The translations under genes were made by a program, and so were the position numbers. Of a DNA stretch of 64,000 nucleotides, positions 44,024-54,165 are shown one piece after another. Source of the DNA: Prochlorococcus sp. AG-355-P07 (GTDB taxonomy: Bacteria; Cyanobacteriota; Cyanobacteriia; PCC-6307; Cyanobiaceae); NCBI GenBank assembly GCA_003280575.1, contig QCEN01000003.1, positions 1 through 64,000 of the forward strand, read 5' to 3'. The notes under the pieces were generated by a model, which saw only the letters and a list, made by a program, of their open reading frames with translations, did not search any database and was not told the origin of the DNA. Each line of letters starts with the position of its first letter. The stretch's first letter is position 1.

Positions 44024-44683
44024 ATGAATTTAAATACCTTTTTAAATATGACTATTGAAAATAAAAATATTGATCTCCTTTATAGTGATTTATCAGCAGA
44101 TTTATATAATCTTTATAAAAAATCATCTTACTTAGCTATTGATACTGAAGCAATGGGTTTAGTTCATGGAAGAGATAGATTGTGTTTAGTACAAATTTGC
44201 AATGAATGCAACAGAACATCTTTTGTGAAAATTGAACTAAATACATCTTCTTCTCCTCATTTAAAAGCTCTTTTAGAAGATGAAAAAATTACTAAAATCT
44301 TTCACTTTGCGAGATTTGATGTAGCGGCCCTAAAATGCAATCTCGGAATTAATACAAAAAATATTTTTTGTACAAAAATTGCTAGTAAGTTAGCGAGGAC
44401 ATATACAAATAAACACGGTTTAAAAGATTTAATTAATGAATTATTAGGGATAGAATTAGACAAAAGCTCACAAAGCAGTGATTGGGGTAGCAACGAAAAT
44501 TTATCAAAAGATCAATTAGATTATGCAGCAAATGACGTTAGGTATTTAATTGAAGCGATGCATAAATTAAAAGTTATATTAAGAAGAGAAAATAGATACG
44601 AGTTGGCTCAAAAATGTTTTAAAACAGTAGCTGTGCATGCTGATTTAGACATACTTAAATTTTCAAATATATTCGAACATTAA
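44024..44683 (+). CDS. Ribonuclease D-like 3'-5' exonuclease
   Basis: YLAIDTEAMGLVHGRDRLCLVQIC (DEDD Exo I), KIFHFARFDVAAL (Exo II), LDYAANDVRYL (Exo III). Confidence 0.9.
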   Translation: MNLNTFLNMTIENKNIDLLYSDLSADLYNLYKKSSYLAIDTEAMGLVHGRDRLCLVQICNECNRTSFVKIELNTSSSPHLKALLEDEKITKIFHFARFDVAALKCNLGINTKNIFCTKIASKLARTYTNKHGLKDLINELLGIELDKSSQSSDWGSNENLSKDQLDYAANDVRYLIEAMHKLKVILRRENRYELAQKCFKTVAVHADLDILKFSNIFEH

Positions 44684-44686
44684 AAA

Positions 44687-44953
44687 TCATTCTTCAGTTA
44701 AGAAATTATCTTCATCATCAATAGTTTCCATAAGCTTATCAAGTATTATTGAAGAACTTAATTTATCTCCTTCGTTTTTTTCACAAATTTCTAAGAGGTT
44801 TTGTGCAACTTGTATTTTTTCCTGAATAGTTTTGGAGCCCTCTTTTGCAATTTGGATTTCTACTTTCTTCTTAGCAGAGGATAAGCTTACACTCATAAGT
44901 TTTGCAATCTCTGCGCAAATTTTTAAATATTGCCTATCATTTATTGGATACAT
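44687..44953 (-). CDS. Small hypothetical cyanobacterial protein
   Basis: 88-aa ORF, tightly placed between genes, no recognised motif. Confidence 0.55.
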   Translation of the reverse strand: MYPINDRQYLKICAEIAKLMSVSLSSAKKKVEIQIAKEGSKTIQEKIQVAQNLLEICEKNEGDKLSSSIILDKLMETIDDEDNFLTEE

Positions 44954-44981
44954 AAGAGATTAAAAACATTTGGGCCATTTA

Positions 44982-46253
44982 CTAAGATAACAAATGAGAG
45001 TTTATGGAATCTACAATTTTCTTACTTGCACCAGATTCTCCCATCCTTTTTTTTCCAATTTTTGCTTGCTCTAACCTTTCAACTTTTTCTTTCAAAAGTA
45101 AACTTAAACGTTGCAAAAGAATTTTTTTATTCTTACAGACAAAAACACTACCTCCTAATAGTCTTGATTGCCTTTTTGCAAATGATTTTGTAAATTGTGG
45201 TCCAGATCCAGGAAGAGAAAGAGATGGGATTCCTAGGCCCGCAATTTGCTCTGTAGCAGTTCCCGCATTACACAATCCAACATCTGCCATATTTGCCCAT
45301 AAGTTAAATTTGCCTTTCCCAATTAAAATCAATTTTTCTCTATTTTTCCATACTGAATCTTCATCAATCAAAAATTTAGTTTTACTTTGTTTTTGAAAAC
45401 CATATTTTTTTAAATAACTTTTAATTTTAATTACATTAGCATTAATACTTAAGGGCAAAAGTATTACCAAATTTTTAGAAAAATTAAAATCTTTCAAACA
45501 ATCAAGAAAATTATCAAGATTTTTAAATGCCTCAGGATATCTGCTTCCAACTAATAAAATTACCCTATTGAAAGAAATGATATTTGATATATTTTCATTT
45601 TTTGCAGTAACGAAATCCATCATTGGATTACCCAGGTATTTTGCACCAATTTTTTTCCTATTCAAATTAGTAGCTGTTATTTTATCTCTCATGATTAAAT
45701 TTTTACATCTTGGCGATGTCATTAAAAACATTTCCCATGGGTCCCACTCAGAACCTTTCAACTTATGATAAAAATCGCTTAAAGCCCAACCAGGTCCACT
45801 ACTCCAAGTATGGTCACTTTTGGGAGTTCCAATAAAACTGAATTCGCATTCTGAACTCCAAGCATAAAGTAAAGGTAAAAAATCTCCAACTGCTATGATT
45901 TTGCATTTATGTTTTGACTTTTGTTTTACAATTAAAAAGTTTCTTAAATTATCTATTAAAAATCCTGCAAACAAATCAAGCAAAAATCCTTTAATGCTTT
46001 GATTGCTGAACCCTCCACTTGGAAGATCTTTTAAATATCCTATCTTACGAAAATTCTTTGATTTTATTGAATTAAACACATCTCCATTTCCTACTAAAGG
46101 TAAAACTTCGATATTTTTGTTTTTTGTTTTTTTTAATAATCTTTTTATTATTTCTGATGCGATTACATCTTCTCCATGCCCATTAGATATAATTAATAGA
46201 GAATGAGTCGCTTGACTGTTAAGATCATAAAAAGATTCAATGGAATCTTTATC
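44982..46253 (-). CDS. LpxB-like (lipid-A-disaccharide synthase-related) glycosyltransferase; 5' end uncertain
   Basis: LLIISNGHGEDVIASEII, VLPLVGNGDVF, WANMADVGLCNAGTATEQIAGLGIPSLSLPGSGPQFTKSFAKRQSRLLGGSV; the track start at 46394 reads through antisense tRNA-Cys. Confidence 0.7.
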   Translation of the reverse strand, partial: DKDSIESFYDLNSQATHSLLIISNGHGEDVIASEIIKRLLKKTKNKNIEVLPLVGNGDVFNSIKSKNFRKIGYLKDLPSGGFSNQSIKGFLLDLFAGFLIDNLRNFLIVKQKSKHKCKIIAVGDFLPLLYAWSSECEFSFIGTPKSDHTWSSGPGWALSDFYHKLKGSEWDPWEMFLMTSPRCKNLIMRDKITATNLNRKKIGAKYLGNPMMDFVTAKNENISNIISFNRVILLVGSRYPEAFKNLDNFLDCLKDFNFSKNLVILLPLSINANVIKIKSYLKKYGFQKQSKTKFLIDEDSVWKNREKLILIGKGKFNLWANMADVGLCNAGTATEQIAGLGIPSLSLPGSGPQFTKSFAKRQSRLLGGSVFVCKNKKILLQRLSLLLKEKVERLEQAKIGKKRMGESGASKKIVDSINSHLLS

Positions 46254-46324
46254 GGCGGCATGGCCAAGTGGTAAGGCAGAGGATTGCAAATCCTTTATCC
46301 CCAGTTCGAATCTGGGTGCCGCCT
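46254..46324 (+). tRNA. tRNA-Cys (anticodon GCA)
   Basis: GGCGGCA/TGCCGCC acceptor, GGATTGCAAATCC anticodon arm, CCCAGTTCGAATCTGGG T-arm. Confidence 0.95.
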
Positions 46325-46519
46325 TCTTGAATTTTGATACTAAATTACTTATAAACCCTTCTAATAACTTAAGTTTTGTATATTTTTTATACATTTTTAA
46401 GGGGGATGATTGGAATTACTGGTCGACAATTTGACCATATTTTTCATTCCAAAATATTTGTAATAATTTTATTTGGGATAAAACTTTTAATTCCAAATTC
46501 AAATAGTAATTTTAGATAA

Positions 46520-47146
46520 TTAAAATTTGATACATGACAAATTATAAATATTATCTCTCGCCAAAATGGTACCATATTGAGCTATTGAAGATATACATAA
46601 ATCATTAGCATACAGAAAATAAGATGAACTTTTTTTTAAGAAATTTAGATTATTAAAAAAAAACTTTTCCATCGTTTTTAATCCAAATGGATTAAACATA
46701 AAAACAATTGATTTTTGATTAATTTTAAAATTAGTTGCATCACAAACTTCGAATTTTATTTTTGAAGAAGGATCTTTACCTTTGAAAAAAATTTCTTTAT
46801 TTTTTTCTGCATTACAAATTAGATACTTTGATTTATCAAAACCCAAATAAGATTTAAATTGATAATTTTGCAAAAAATATAAAGTTGAAATTCCTGAACC
46901 ACAACCGACATCTAATAAAGAATATTCATAAAAATCTAGTTTTGAAGGCAGCATTTTTATTAATCTATCAATATTTTTGAACCAAACAACCATAAATTCA
47001 GTTGAATCAAAATTATCAAAGTCTAAATGATTCTTTGAAATTGATTGATAACAAACAAACTTGTTTAAGTTAATCCAACGGTTATTAAATTTTTCATTTT
47101 CAATTCTTATTTTTCTATCAATAGAATTATTATGAATAAAATTCAT
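46520..47146 (-). CDS. SAM-dependent methyltransferase-like protein
   Basis: YSLLDVGCGSGISTLYFL motif I; FMFNPFGLKTMEKFF. Confidence 0.75.
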   Translation of the reverse strand: MNFIHNNSIDRKIRIENEKFNNRWINLNKFVCYQSISKNHLDFDNFDSTEFMVVWFKNIDRLIKMLPSKLDFYEYSLLDVGCGSGISTLYFLQNYQFKSYLGFDKSKYLICNAEKNKEIFFKGKDPSSKIKFEVCDATNFKINQKSIVFMFNPFGLKTMEKFFFNNLNFLKKSSSYFLYANDLCISSIAQYGTILARDNIYNLSCIKF

Positions 47147-47185
47147 AAATTAATTTTTCTCATTAAATAATATTATAAAAAATAT

Positions 47186-47353
47186 TTAGTAGTCATTATC
47201 TGCTACGCACATTCCTAAGCATCTCACCCCATTTGTAGCAGTCCTTTTGCAATGAACACATAAAATTGCATCTTTCTTTTGAGGAAGATTAATTTTAGAA
47301 CTATTTTGAAGATTTAAACTTATTAACTCTTTTTTTGAATCAAATAGAGCCAT
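47186..47353 (-). CDS. Small Cys-rich protein of unknown function
   Basis: MALFDSKKELISLNLQNSSKINLPQKKDAILCVHCKRTATNGVRCLGMCVADNDY; CxxC...CxxxC. Confidence 0.65.
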   Translation of the reverse strand: MALFDSKKELISLNLQNSSKINLPQKKDAILCVHCKRTATNGVRCLGMCVADNDY

Positions 47354-47984
47354 TTTTTGGATCATTATTTGAATCGATACTAACAACAAGTGAAGCATTT
47401 GTGTTGGAGGAAGGTATATCCATGATTTTTACAGTTTCTTTAGGCTTATCAATAATTTGATTTTCTTCTGCATTATCATCAACAGCACAAGCTTCGAGAG
47501 CCTCTCGAAGTAATGAATCAAAAGTTGCCCCAGGTAATCTATGTCTAGCAACCTCAAGAAAAGTTCTCGGTAACGATTCAGAAGCAGCATCTCTTAAAGC
47601 AGGATTATTCTTTCTATGTTCTTGTTCCTCTTCTATAGATTTAATAAACCTAAGTGTTACGTCTCTTTTGGTAGAGGCTTTTATTAGAGTGTCGTTTTCA
47701 GGATTACTAATATGAGATTCACTTTCAAGATCACTAAGCCTTTTTTCTAAACTATTTAAAACTTCATTTGCTTCTTTACTAATGTGAGCTAATTGACCAT
47801 CTGACAAATTTGGTAAATCAGCCACAAAAACCTTGCCGTGATCCCTTAATGTTAAAAAAGTAGGTCTTGGACCTTGAGCCTGTCTTCCGCTAATTTCAGA
47901 ATTATTACCTATCGGTCTTTTTGGAGGTGTAGGACCAGCTGAACTACGTCTACGTGTAATTCTTTGATTATTTGCAAAAGGCAT
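47340..47984 (-). CDS. Hypothetical cyanobacterial protein
   Basis: 214-aa ORF on the coding side of the region, overlapping the start of the small Cys-rich ORF. Confidence 0.7.
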   Translation of the reverse strand: MPFANNQRITRRRSSAGPTPPKRPIGNNSEISGRQAQGPRPTFLTLRDHGKVFVADLPNLSDGQLAHISKEANEVLNSLEKRLSDLESESHISNPENDTLIKASTKRDVTLRFIKSIEEEQEHRKNNPALRDAASESLPRTFLEVARHRLPGATFDSLLREALEACAVDDNAEENQIIDKPKETVKIMDIPSSNTNASLVVSIDSNNDPKNGSI

Positions 47985-48095
47985 TGAATTAATGGTTAAA
48001 TCTTAATACTTAAACTTCCGATATTATTCGGTGCTAATTTTACTATATTACACCCAACTTTTTCATTTGTGTATAAAAAATTTTTTTAAAATCAT

Positions 48096-49139
48096 TTAAG
48101 TTAAAATTCCAGGCAAAGAGTTAGTAAATTTGGAATCTTTTTTTTGAACTATCTTTCCAATAACCCAACTATCGATTTGATGATCTTTGCAGATATCTAA
48201 TATTGGATCTTTAAATTTTTTATCAATAATTAAACAAAAACCGACTCCAAGGTTAAAAGTATTCCAAAAATCTTTATCAGGAATCGATCCTTGTTCTTTA
48301 AGGAATTCAAATAAAATGGGTATTTCCCAAGAACTGGGATTGATATAAGGAATAAAATCAGAAGGCATACATCTTGGTAAATTTTCTGGAATTCCTCCCC
48401 CAGTAATATGAGACATTGCTTTAATTTCTATATTTTCAGATAACATTTGGTTAATCACATTATTGTAAATTTTTGTAGGTTTCAATAACTCATCATAAAA
48501 ATTTAAGTGAGAAACTTTTTCAAATTCTTTATCTATTTGATTATTGTTTTGAATAATTTTTCTTACTAAACTAAAGCCGTTACTATGTACTCCATTGCTT
48601 TTTAAAGCAATTATTAAGTCATTTTCAGATACTTTTTTACCATTTATAAGCTTATCCTCATCAACTATTCCGACACAAAATCCTGCAAGATCATACTTAT
48701 TTTTTGAATAAAATCCGGGCATTTCAGCAGTTTCTCCACCGAGTAATGAACAGTTATTTTCTCCGCAGGCATGTGAAATTCCCTGAACAACTTTCAATAA
48801 TTGTTTCTTATCAAGTTTACCAGTAGCAATATAATCCAGAAAAAATAGAGGTTTTGCCCCACTAGTAATGATATCGTTCATGCACATTGCAACTAAATCG
48901 ATACCAACCTCAAAGTGAAAGTTTTTACTTTGGGCTAATTCTAATTTTGTTCCAACACCATCAGTTCCTGAAACAAGAACTGGTTTTTTAAAACTATCGA
49001 TGGGAATTCTAAACAAACCTCCGAACCCACCAATACCCTCAATAACATTAGAATTATGAGTTCCTTCAACTGCCTGTTTAATTTCAGAAACAAATTCTCG
49101 CCCAGCTTCTATATCAACACCAGATGTTTTGTAATCCAT
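48096..49139 (-). CDS. purM: Phosphoribosylformylglycinamidine cyclo-ligase
   Basis: YKTSGVDIEAG, LVSGTDGVGTKLELAQ, GGETAEMPGFY, SHITGGGIPENLPR. Confidence 0.97.
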   Translation of the reverse strand: MDYKTSGVDIEAGREFVSEIKQAVEGTHNSNVIEGIGGFGGLFRIPIDSFKKPVLVSGTDGVGTKLELAQSKNFHFEVGIDLVAMCMNDIITSGAKPLFFLDYIATGKLDKKQLLKVVQGISHACGENNCSLLGGETAEMPGFYSKNKYDLAGFCVGIVDEDKLINGKKVSENDLIIALKSNGVHSNGFSLVRKIIQNNNQIDKEFEKVSHLNFYDELLKPTKIYNNVINQMLSENIEIKAMSHITGGGIPENLPRCMPSDFIPYINPSSWEIPILFEFLKEQGSIPDKDFWNTFNLGVGFCLIIDKKFKDPILDICKDHQIDSWVIGKIVQKKDSKFTNSLPGILT

Positions 49140-49235
49140 GAAATAAAAATGATAGACTTCCCTTATATAGATATTCCTCCTAAGATTGCTTTTGTCCAGT
49201 AATTATTTATCAAATAGATTTATTTTTAAAATAAA

Positions 49236-50768
49236 GTGAAGAAAGTAATCATAAGAAAAACTGAAGAAATAGAAAATTGGAGGAGAAAAATAAATAGTGA
49301 AATTAACTTCATTCCAACAATGGGTAATCTTCACAATGGACATATAAAACTAATATCCACAGCAAAAAATGATAACTCTAATGTTAATTTAGTCAGTATT
49401 TTTATTAATCCACTTCAATTTGATAACAAGTTAGATTTAGAGAACTACCCTAAAACAATTGATAATGATATAAATACCTCCTTTTCAAATGGAGCAGATG
49501 CTATATTCATTCCAAGTAATGAAGATATATATCCACCTAATAATAAAAATATTAAATTCCTAAAAGCTCCAATAGAATTATCTTCTAAATTATGTGGATT
49601 AAATCGAATTGGACATTTCGATGGCGTTTGTACAGTAGTTTATAGATTACTTAATCTCATCAAGCCAAAAAATCTTTACTTAGGAGAAAAAGATTGGCAA
49701 CAACTTTTAATTTTAAAGAATCTTGTCCTAAGAGAGAAATTAAATGTTGCTATTAAATCTATTCCTACACAAAGAGATTTTGATGGAATTCCTTTAAGTT
49801 CACGTAATGTACATTTATCAAGAAATGAAAGAAAATTGATTAGGTGTTTTTCAAGTGAGTTATTAGAAGTAAAAAAAAATTTTCAACAAGAAAAAAAGAT
49901 CAATTTAAACGAAATAATTAAAAAGCTATCAGCAAAAAAAATTTCAATTGAATATTTAGAACATTTACACCCTTATACACTACAAAAAGCAAGAATTGAG
50001 GATAATATTTCGTTACTAGCTGGTGCGATAAGATGTGGAGAGACAAGATTAATTGATCACGTTTTTCTAATGAAAAGAAGGCCGATTATTGCAATTGATG
50101 GTCCTGCAGGGTCAGGTAAAAGTACCGTAACAAAGTTAATAGCGAAGAGACTTAAACTTTTATATTTAGATACTGGAGCAATGTATAGGGCATTGAGTTG
50201 GCTTTTAATTAAAGAGAGTATTGATTATAAAAAAGAAAAAAAATTACAAACTATTCTTAAAGATATATCTATTGTTTTCAAGTCGAATACAAATTCACAT
50301 CAGGATGTTTATGTTAATAACTACTGTGTTACTGAAGAAATTAGGTCACAAAAAATAAGTTCCATCGTTTCTAAAATTTCCAGAATAAAAGAAGTAAGAA
50401 AATTCTTAGTAGAAGAACAAAGAAAAATTGGAGAATTAGGCGGACTTGTAGCTGAGGGAAGAGATATAGGAACTACTGTTTTTCCTTATGCAGAACTTAA
50501 AATATTTTTAACTGCTAGCATCGATGAAAGAGCAAAAAGAAGAAAATCAGATAAAAATAGTAAAGATTCACAAGAAATAGACCTTCATACATTAAGAGAA
50601 CTAATAAAGGAAAGAGATTTTGAAGATTCCACTAGGGAAATTTCACCTCTAATAAAAGCGAATGACGCAATAGAAATTATTACAGATGGATATTCAATTA
50701 ATGAGGTAGTGGATAAAATTGTTGATCTTTATAATGACAAGATTCCTAAAGAGACTGAGATCAAATAA
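49236..50768 (+). CDS. panC/cmk: Bifunctional pantoate-beta-alanine ligase / cytidylate kinase
   Basis: PanC: FIPTMGNLHNGHIKLI, YLGEKDWQQL; CMK: PIIAIDGPAGSGKSTVTKLIAKRLKLLYLDTGAMYRALSW, VAEGRDIGTTVFPYAELKIFLTAS; GTG start. Confidence 0.95.
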   Translation: MKKVIIRKTEEIENWRRKINSEINFIPTMGNLHNGHIKLISTAKNDNSNVNLVSIFINPLQFDNKLDLENYPKTIDNDINTSFSNGADAIFIPSNEDIYPPNNKNIKFLKAPIELSSKLCGLNRIGHFDGVCTVVYRLLNLIKPKNLYLGEKDWQQLLILKNLVLREKLNVAIKSIPTQRDFDGIPLSSRNVHLSRNERKLIRCFSSELLEVKKNFQQEKKINLNEIIKKLSAKKISIEYLEHLHPYTLQKARIEDNISLLAGAIRCGETRLIDHVFLMKRRPIIAIDGPAGSGKSTVTKLIAKRLKLLYLDTGAMYRALSWLLIKESIDYKKEKKLQTILKDISIVFKSNTNSHQDVYVNNYCVTEEIRSQKISSIVSKISRIKEVRKFLVEEQRKIGELGGLVAEGRDIGTTVFPYAELKIFLTASIDERAKRRKSDKNSKDSQEIDLHTLRELIKERDFEDSTREISPLIKANDAIEIITDGYSINEVVDKIVDLYNDKIPKETEIK

Positions 50769-50770
50769 AT

Positions 50771-51244
50771 TCAAGAAATACTTTCCAAAAAACCGTTTAC
50801 AGAGTCCTCTAAAATATCGAGGACATAATCGAAGCCCTCATCACCTCCAAAATATGGGTCAGGAACTTCTTGCTCATTAAAAACTGATCTAAAATCTTGT
50901 ATTTTTTTAATTGATGCACAATCAGTTGAAGCAGTTCTATTTTTAAGATCTTGAATATTTCTAAAATTTGAGTCGTCCATCGCAAGAATATAATTAAATT
51001 CAACAAAATCTTTACTAGTAATTTGACGAGCTCTGCTTAAGATATTTATATCTCTTCTTACTGCCGCAGTTCTCATTCTAGAGTCAGCTTTTTTCCCAAT
51101 ATGCCAACTCCCTGTTCCAGCAGAATCTACAATAAAGCCATCGGTTAATCCCTTCTTTTCAAGTAGTCTTATAAAGATAGCTTCTGCTGCAGGAGACCTA
51201 CAAATATTTCCCAAACATACAAAAAGAACAGAAATTTTTTTCAT
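50771..51244 (-). CDS. Low molecular weight protein-tyrosine-phosphatase
   Basis: VLFVCLGNICRSPAAEAIF (CX5R), VPDPYFGGDEGFDYVLDILED. Confidence 0.95.
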   Translation of the reverse strand: MKKISVLFVCLGNICRSPAAEAIFIRLLEKKGLTDGFIVDSAGTGSWHIGKKADSRMRTAAVRRDINILSRARQITSKDFVEFNYILAMDDSNFRNIQDLKNRTASTDCASIKKIQDFRSVFNEQEVPDPYFGGDEGFDYVLDILEDSVNGFLESIS

Positions 51245-51276
51245 ATGGTTTCAAATTTCAACCAATTATAAGACTT

Positions 51277-52038
51277 TTAAGTAGTAAATAAAACTTCTTT
51301 AATTAAAGATTCAGTAAATTCTTTACCAAACAAACTAGATAACATAGGCCTTGCTGGATCATTATCTCTTCTATATTTCAAATAATTATTTTGACCATTT
51401 ATTAATTCTTTTTGCAATTCCATACTAGCTTCTTTGCTTTCGAAAAGAGTTTCCAAATACAAATCAAGATATTCCTTAAATGAGTTATAAAGCTGATTAG
51501 CAATTAAAAAATCACTTTTTTCTTCTTTTGGTAATTTTGACCAGATTACTCCTGGAGAAAAAAATTTAGCTACATCTGAAGACATTTTTTCAGCTAATGG
51601 GAGTGATGAATGACTCTTATTTTTAAGAACTATAAGTTTATCTAATAATTCATTATTGTATTGATTTTGTATTTTTAATGAAGGCTGAAAATCTAATACT
51701 AATAAATGACTATTAGGTAGAGAAACAAAATCGACTCCAAAAAATGGGACGTTATAAATAGTATTAGGAATAATTAAAAAATTTAAAACAGAATAATTTG
51801 GACTATTAATACAAACTGCTCTTGCAAATTGAATTCTTTTTTTATGCGTTACACCCCAAGTAGAGAGATTCACATTTTTTTTTGATTTTTTTGAACCATA
51901 GGTTGAATCTTTATAAGAATATTCCGAGGGTATTGTTTTTTCTAAACAGTTATATTTACTTAAATTATTAGTTAAATATTTTAGAAAATTATGCCATCTC
52001 CAATCCGGCCTGTAAAAAATAGTATCTTGTATTAACAT
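51277..52038 (-). CDS. pebB: Phycoerythrobilin:ferredoxin oxidoreductase
   Basis: FDBR family; [23 protein letters not shown]; in ho1-pebA-pebB order. Confidence 0.88.
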   Translation of the reverse strand: MLIQDTIFYRPDWRWHNFLKYLTNNLSKYNCLEKTIPSEYSYKDSTYGSKKSKKNVNLSTWGVTHKKRIQFARAVCINSPNYSVLNFLIIPNTIYNVPFFGVDFVSLPNSHLLVLDFQPSLKIQNQYNNELLDKLIVLKNKSHSSLPLAEKMSSDVAKFFSPGVIWSKLPKEEKSDFLIANQLYNSFKEYLDLYLETLFESKEASMELQKELINGQNNYLKYRRDNDPARPMLSSLFGKEFTESLIKEVLFTT

Positions 52039-52749
52039 TCAATGAATAATCTCATTATTTAATGTAAAAAGAAATTTATTGATAAATTTTTTTGTCCATT
52101 TTTCTCCAAAAAAAGATTTAAACAATTTATCTGCAGGGTCTTTTTCAAAACTGTATTTATCATATTTAATTTGATTAATCTTTATTTCTTCTGCATTTAA
52201 AAAATGATTAACAGGATTAGATTTATAAATGTTCAAATAATTATTTACAAATAAGTGGAATATACTATTTAAATCTCTATCAAGATTTAATTTATTTCCT
52301 CTACATATAATCACCCATGGGGAAAAATACTTTTTTGAATCATATATATTCTTCATTTTATTATTATCAAATGCAGAATATTTTTCCTTAATACTACCTA
52401 AACTTGAACAATATTTTTCAAGATACTTGCGTTCTTGAATTAAAGGTTGATAATCAAGTATTGTCAATAACTTTTGTGAAGTTCCAAACCATAAAATATC
52501 AGCTCCTAAAATAGGGATTTCACTATCAAAATTTGGATATGCAACCGTATTAAACACTTGCAGTTTTTTGCCACCATCCAATCTTGTTATTCGCCACTTT
52601 CTATATTCAGGAGATGAAAAAAGCCAATTTTTAATAACATATTTTGAGTCTCCATTATGATGTTCTTTGAATTCGCTAGATATTTGTACTTCATGACCAT
52701 TTAATTCATCAATATTGGTTTTAAGGAAATCAACTAATGAATCAAACAT
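52039..52749 (-). CDS. pebA: 15,16-dihydrobiliverdin:ferredoxin oxidoreductase
   Basis: FDBR family; [25 protein letters not shown]; in ho1-pebA-pebB order. Confidence 0.88.
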   Translation of the reverse strand: MFDSLVDFLKTNIDELNGHEVQISSEFKEHHNGDSKYVIKNWLFSSPEYRKWRITRLDGGKKLQVFNTVAYPNFDSEIPILGADILWFGTSQKLLTILDYQPLIQERKYLEKYCSSLGSIKEKYSAFDNNKMKNIYDSKKYFSPWVIICRGNKLNLDRDLNSIFHLFVNNYLNIYKSNPVNHFLNAEEIKINQIKYDKYSFEKDPADKLFKSFFGEKWTKKFINKFLFTLNNEIIH

Positions 52750-52755
52750 AAATTA

Positions 52756-53466
52756 CTAAGTTTCGGTGCTCCCTTTCCTTACTTTTTTTGTAATGTAATT
52801 AAATACAATCTTGCCTAAAACAGCAATCAAATTACCTTCAAGCTCCTTAAACATTTTCATATTATAAGTAAAAGCTTGATTAGCTTCATTAATAATTTGA
52901 TCAGCAGTCTTTTGATTTATTGGAAGTTGATTTAAAGTAAGGGAATATTCTTCCTTGAATTTCTTTTCATCAGAAATTAGTTCAAACTCATAAAAATTTA
53001 AACCATCATTTCCTTGCAAATTTAATGCTTTTTTAGCGATTCTTTTTAAAATTTGCCCCCCAGATAAATCTCCTATATAGCGAGTGTAGTGATGACCAAC
53101 CAATAGCTCTGGTGAATTTTTTGCAACTTCTCTGATTCTCTCAACGTATTCTTTTGCTGAATGAGAAATATTAATTTCATTCTTCCAGTTATCACCAAAA
53201 TAAAATTTAAGATCATTTACAAGAGTTTCTTTCCTGAATAATGATTTAAAACCTATAGGTTTTATTACAGGATGTTCCTCATTGACAAGTCTTTCAATTT
53301 CTTCTTCCATAGCTTCATAAACAAAATATAAATCACTAATTAATTTTCTATAAGATTTTTTTTCAACAACCCCTTTTAAAAAACAAGCCACAAAGCCAGT
53401 ATTTTCTGCCATAGTGTGGGATTTTTTTGTCCCTTCTCTTAATTGTCCTGCAAGAGCGACTGCCAT
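52756..53466 (-). CDS. ho1: Heme oxygenase (biliverdin-producing)
   Basis: LREGTKKSHTMAENTGFVACFLKGVV, HHYTRYIGDLSGGQILKRIAKKAL. Confidence 0.96.
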   Translation of the reverse strand: MAVALAGQLREGTKKSHTMAENTGFVACFLKGVVEKKSYRKLISDLYFVYEAMEEEIERLVNEEHPVIKPIGFKSLFRKETLVNDLKFYFGDNWKNEINISHSAKEYVERIREVAKNSPELLVGHHYTRYIGDLSGGQILKRIAKKALNLQGNDGLNFYEFELISDEKKFKEEYSLTLNQLPINQKTADQIINEANQAFTYNMKMFKELEGNLIAVLGKIVFNYITKKVRKGSTET

Positions 53467-53523
53467 ATATTTTGAATTAATTTTGTGTGTGTATTTAATC
53501 TACAAGGAAAATACATAAAACAG

Positions 53524-53955
53524 CTAATTTTTGTTACCAGCGGATGTTTTAGAGAATAACTTATAAAGTTCTTTACAAACCAAAAAAAGGTTATCTTTTT
53601 GTTCTTTTTGGGGTAGGTGTGTGCCAGTCATTTCCCAATCACCGATGGTAGCGACTCTCCATCTTTCGGAAGGAACGATCATACCTCTCATTATTATTCC
53701 CAACAACCTCGGGACTCTGTCATTATTATCATTTTCAATTCTTAATTGTAAGAGTATTGCTCTACATTCAATAAGAGGACTCCAACCAGGAAAATGAAAA
53801 GCAAAATCAATAGTATCTTGCATGGATTCATTATTTGAATTGTCCCAGGGACTAAAATTTACGCTTGCATCTGGAAAATATTTCCGAAACAAAGCTGCTG
53901 TAGAAGCAATTTTATTAGCTATTTCAACATTACTTACATTTGAACTCGCATTCAT
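53524..53955 (-). CDS. Hypothetical cyanobacterial protein
   Basis: 143-aa ORF upstream of ho1 on the same strand; no motif recognised. Confidence 0.7.
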   Translation of the reverse strand: MNASSNVSNVEIANKIASTAALFRKYFPDASVNFSPWDNSNNESMQDTIDFAFHFPGWSPLIECRAILLQLRIENDNNDRVPRLLGIIMRGMIVPSERWRVATIGDWEMTGTHLPQKEQKDNLFLVCKELYKLFSKTSAGNKN

Positions 53956-54165
53956 AAGTAGCTGAGTATTTTTTTGAAAATGACATAATTTGCTTTAACT
54001 TGCTTATTAACTACTTTTTCTTTTAATAAAGATGTTGAAATGCTGATTAATAAAGTATTCTCTATTCACATTTGAATAATAAGTTTCTAGGTTTTAAAGA
54101 AAATAACTCATCGCAAATTACAATACTAGGAACTTCAATGGGTTATCTTTTATTAATTCAATGCT

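Noticed and set aside
46254-46394. N-terminal extension of the LpxB-like ORF (KKAAPRFELGIKDLQSSALPLGHA)
   Set aside because: Antisense translation of tRNA-Cys, not conserved protein.
46240-46434. 64-aa plus-strand ORF (MESLSAAWPSGKAEDCKSFIPSSNLGAAFLN...)
   Set aside because: Mostly a translation of tRNA-Cys; the WPSGKAEDCKS...SSNLG string is a familiar tRNA-derived artefact.
53956-54165. Possible NtcA site (GTA-N8-TAC) upstream of icd
   Set aside because: icd is a known NtcA target in cyanobacteria, but I could not find an exact GTAN8TAC here, so no site is called.
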